A stretch of DNA of 6,284 nt from an uncultured Oscillospiraceae bacterium (GTDB lineage: Bacteria > Bacillota > Clostridia > Oscillospirales > Ruminococcaceae): NCBI GenBank assembly GCA_934456315.1, contig CAKSHG010000132.1:1-6284 (forward strand). Reading direction: 5' to 3'. Below the pieces are notes generated by a model. That model saw only the letters and a list, made by a program, of their open reading frames with translations, was not told the origin of the DNA and ran no database searches. The position numbers and the translations under genes were made by a program. Below, in pieces: positions 6,281 through 6,284 of this stretch (within the stretch, counting starts at the first letter, position 1; each line of letters begins with the position of its first letter).

Positions 6281-6284
6281 GCTG

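Noticed and set aside
1..6284. tRNA or rRNA genes, CRISPR arrays, insertion sequences, attachment sites.
   Set aside because: I saw no regularly spaced repeats, transposase or integrase motifs, or tRNA-like sequence on reading both strands.

Overview
The window looks like chromosome of a moderately GC-rich member of the Clostridia, most likely an Oscillospiraceae/Ruminococcus-type gut bacterium. This is inferred from three things: the single-chain clade of PurL, which is typical of Clostridia and Lactobacillales; the HPr-like proteins carrying the SIMGIFSLDL block; and Gram-positive style ribosome binding sites and sigma-A promoters. The species cannot be fixed from the sequence alone.

Layout. 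Positions 22-664 hold a complete minus-strand transcription unit: a near-consensus promoter (TTGACT, 17 bp, TATACT), two tandem genes for small HPr-fold proteins (574-341 and 312-82), and a strong intrinsic terminator (52-22). Both proteins keep the region around the regulatory serine of HPr but have lost the catalytic histidine. A second promoter, back-to-back with the first and only 7 bp away between the -35 boxes, drives rightward transcription of mtaB (792-2078), a radical-SAM tRNA methylthiotransferase. A 103-residue protein of unknown function (2096-2407) follows 17 bases later, probably in the same transcript. After a 128-base gap with its own promoter (TTGATT, 17 bp, TATAAT) comes purL (2536-6231), a 1231-residue FGAM synthase that fuses the PurS-like, PurL and PurQ (glutaminase) functions. 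It ends at an intrinsic terminator (6255-6280).

How the parts relate. purL supplies the fourth step of de novo purine synthesis and seems to be expressed alone, because no other pur gene adjoins it here. mtaB modifies the t6A base at position 37 of ANN-decoding tRNAs. The HPr-like pair is probably regulatory rather than a sugar phosphocarrier. The three units look functionally independent and are neighbours rather than one pathway.

What is unusual. Most of the window is ordinary housekeeping DNA, and I see no mobile element, CRISPR array, RNA gene or obviously new multi-gene system. The most interesting part is the tandem His-less, Ser-retaining (Crh-like) HPr pair with its compact divergent promoter region and an inverted repeat overlapping the -10 box. 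Next is the uncharacterised 103-residue protein tied to mtaB.
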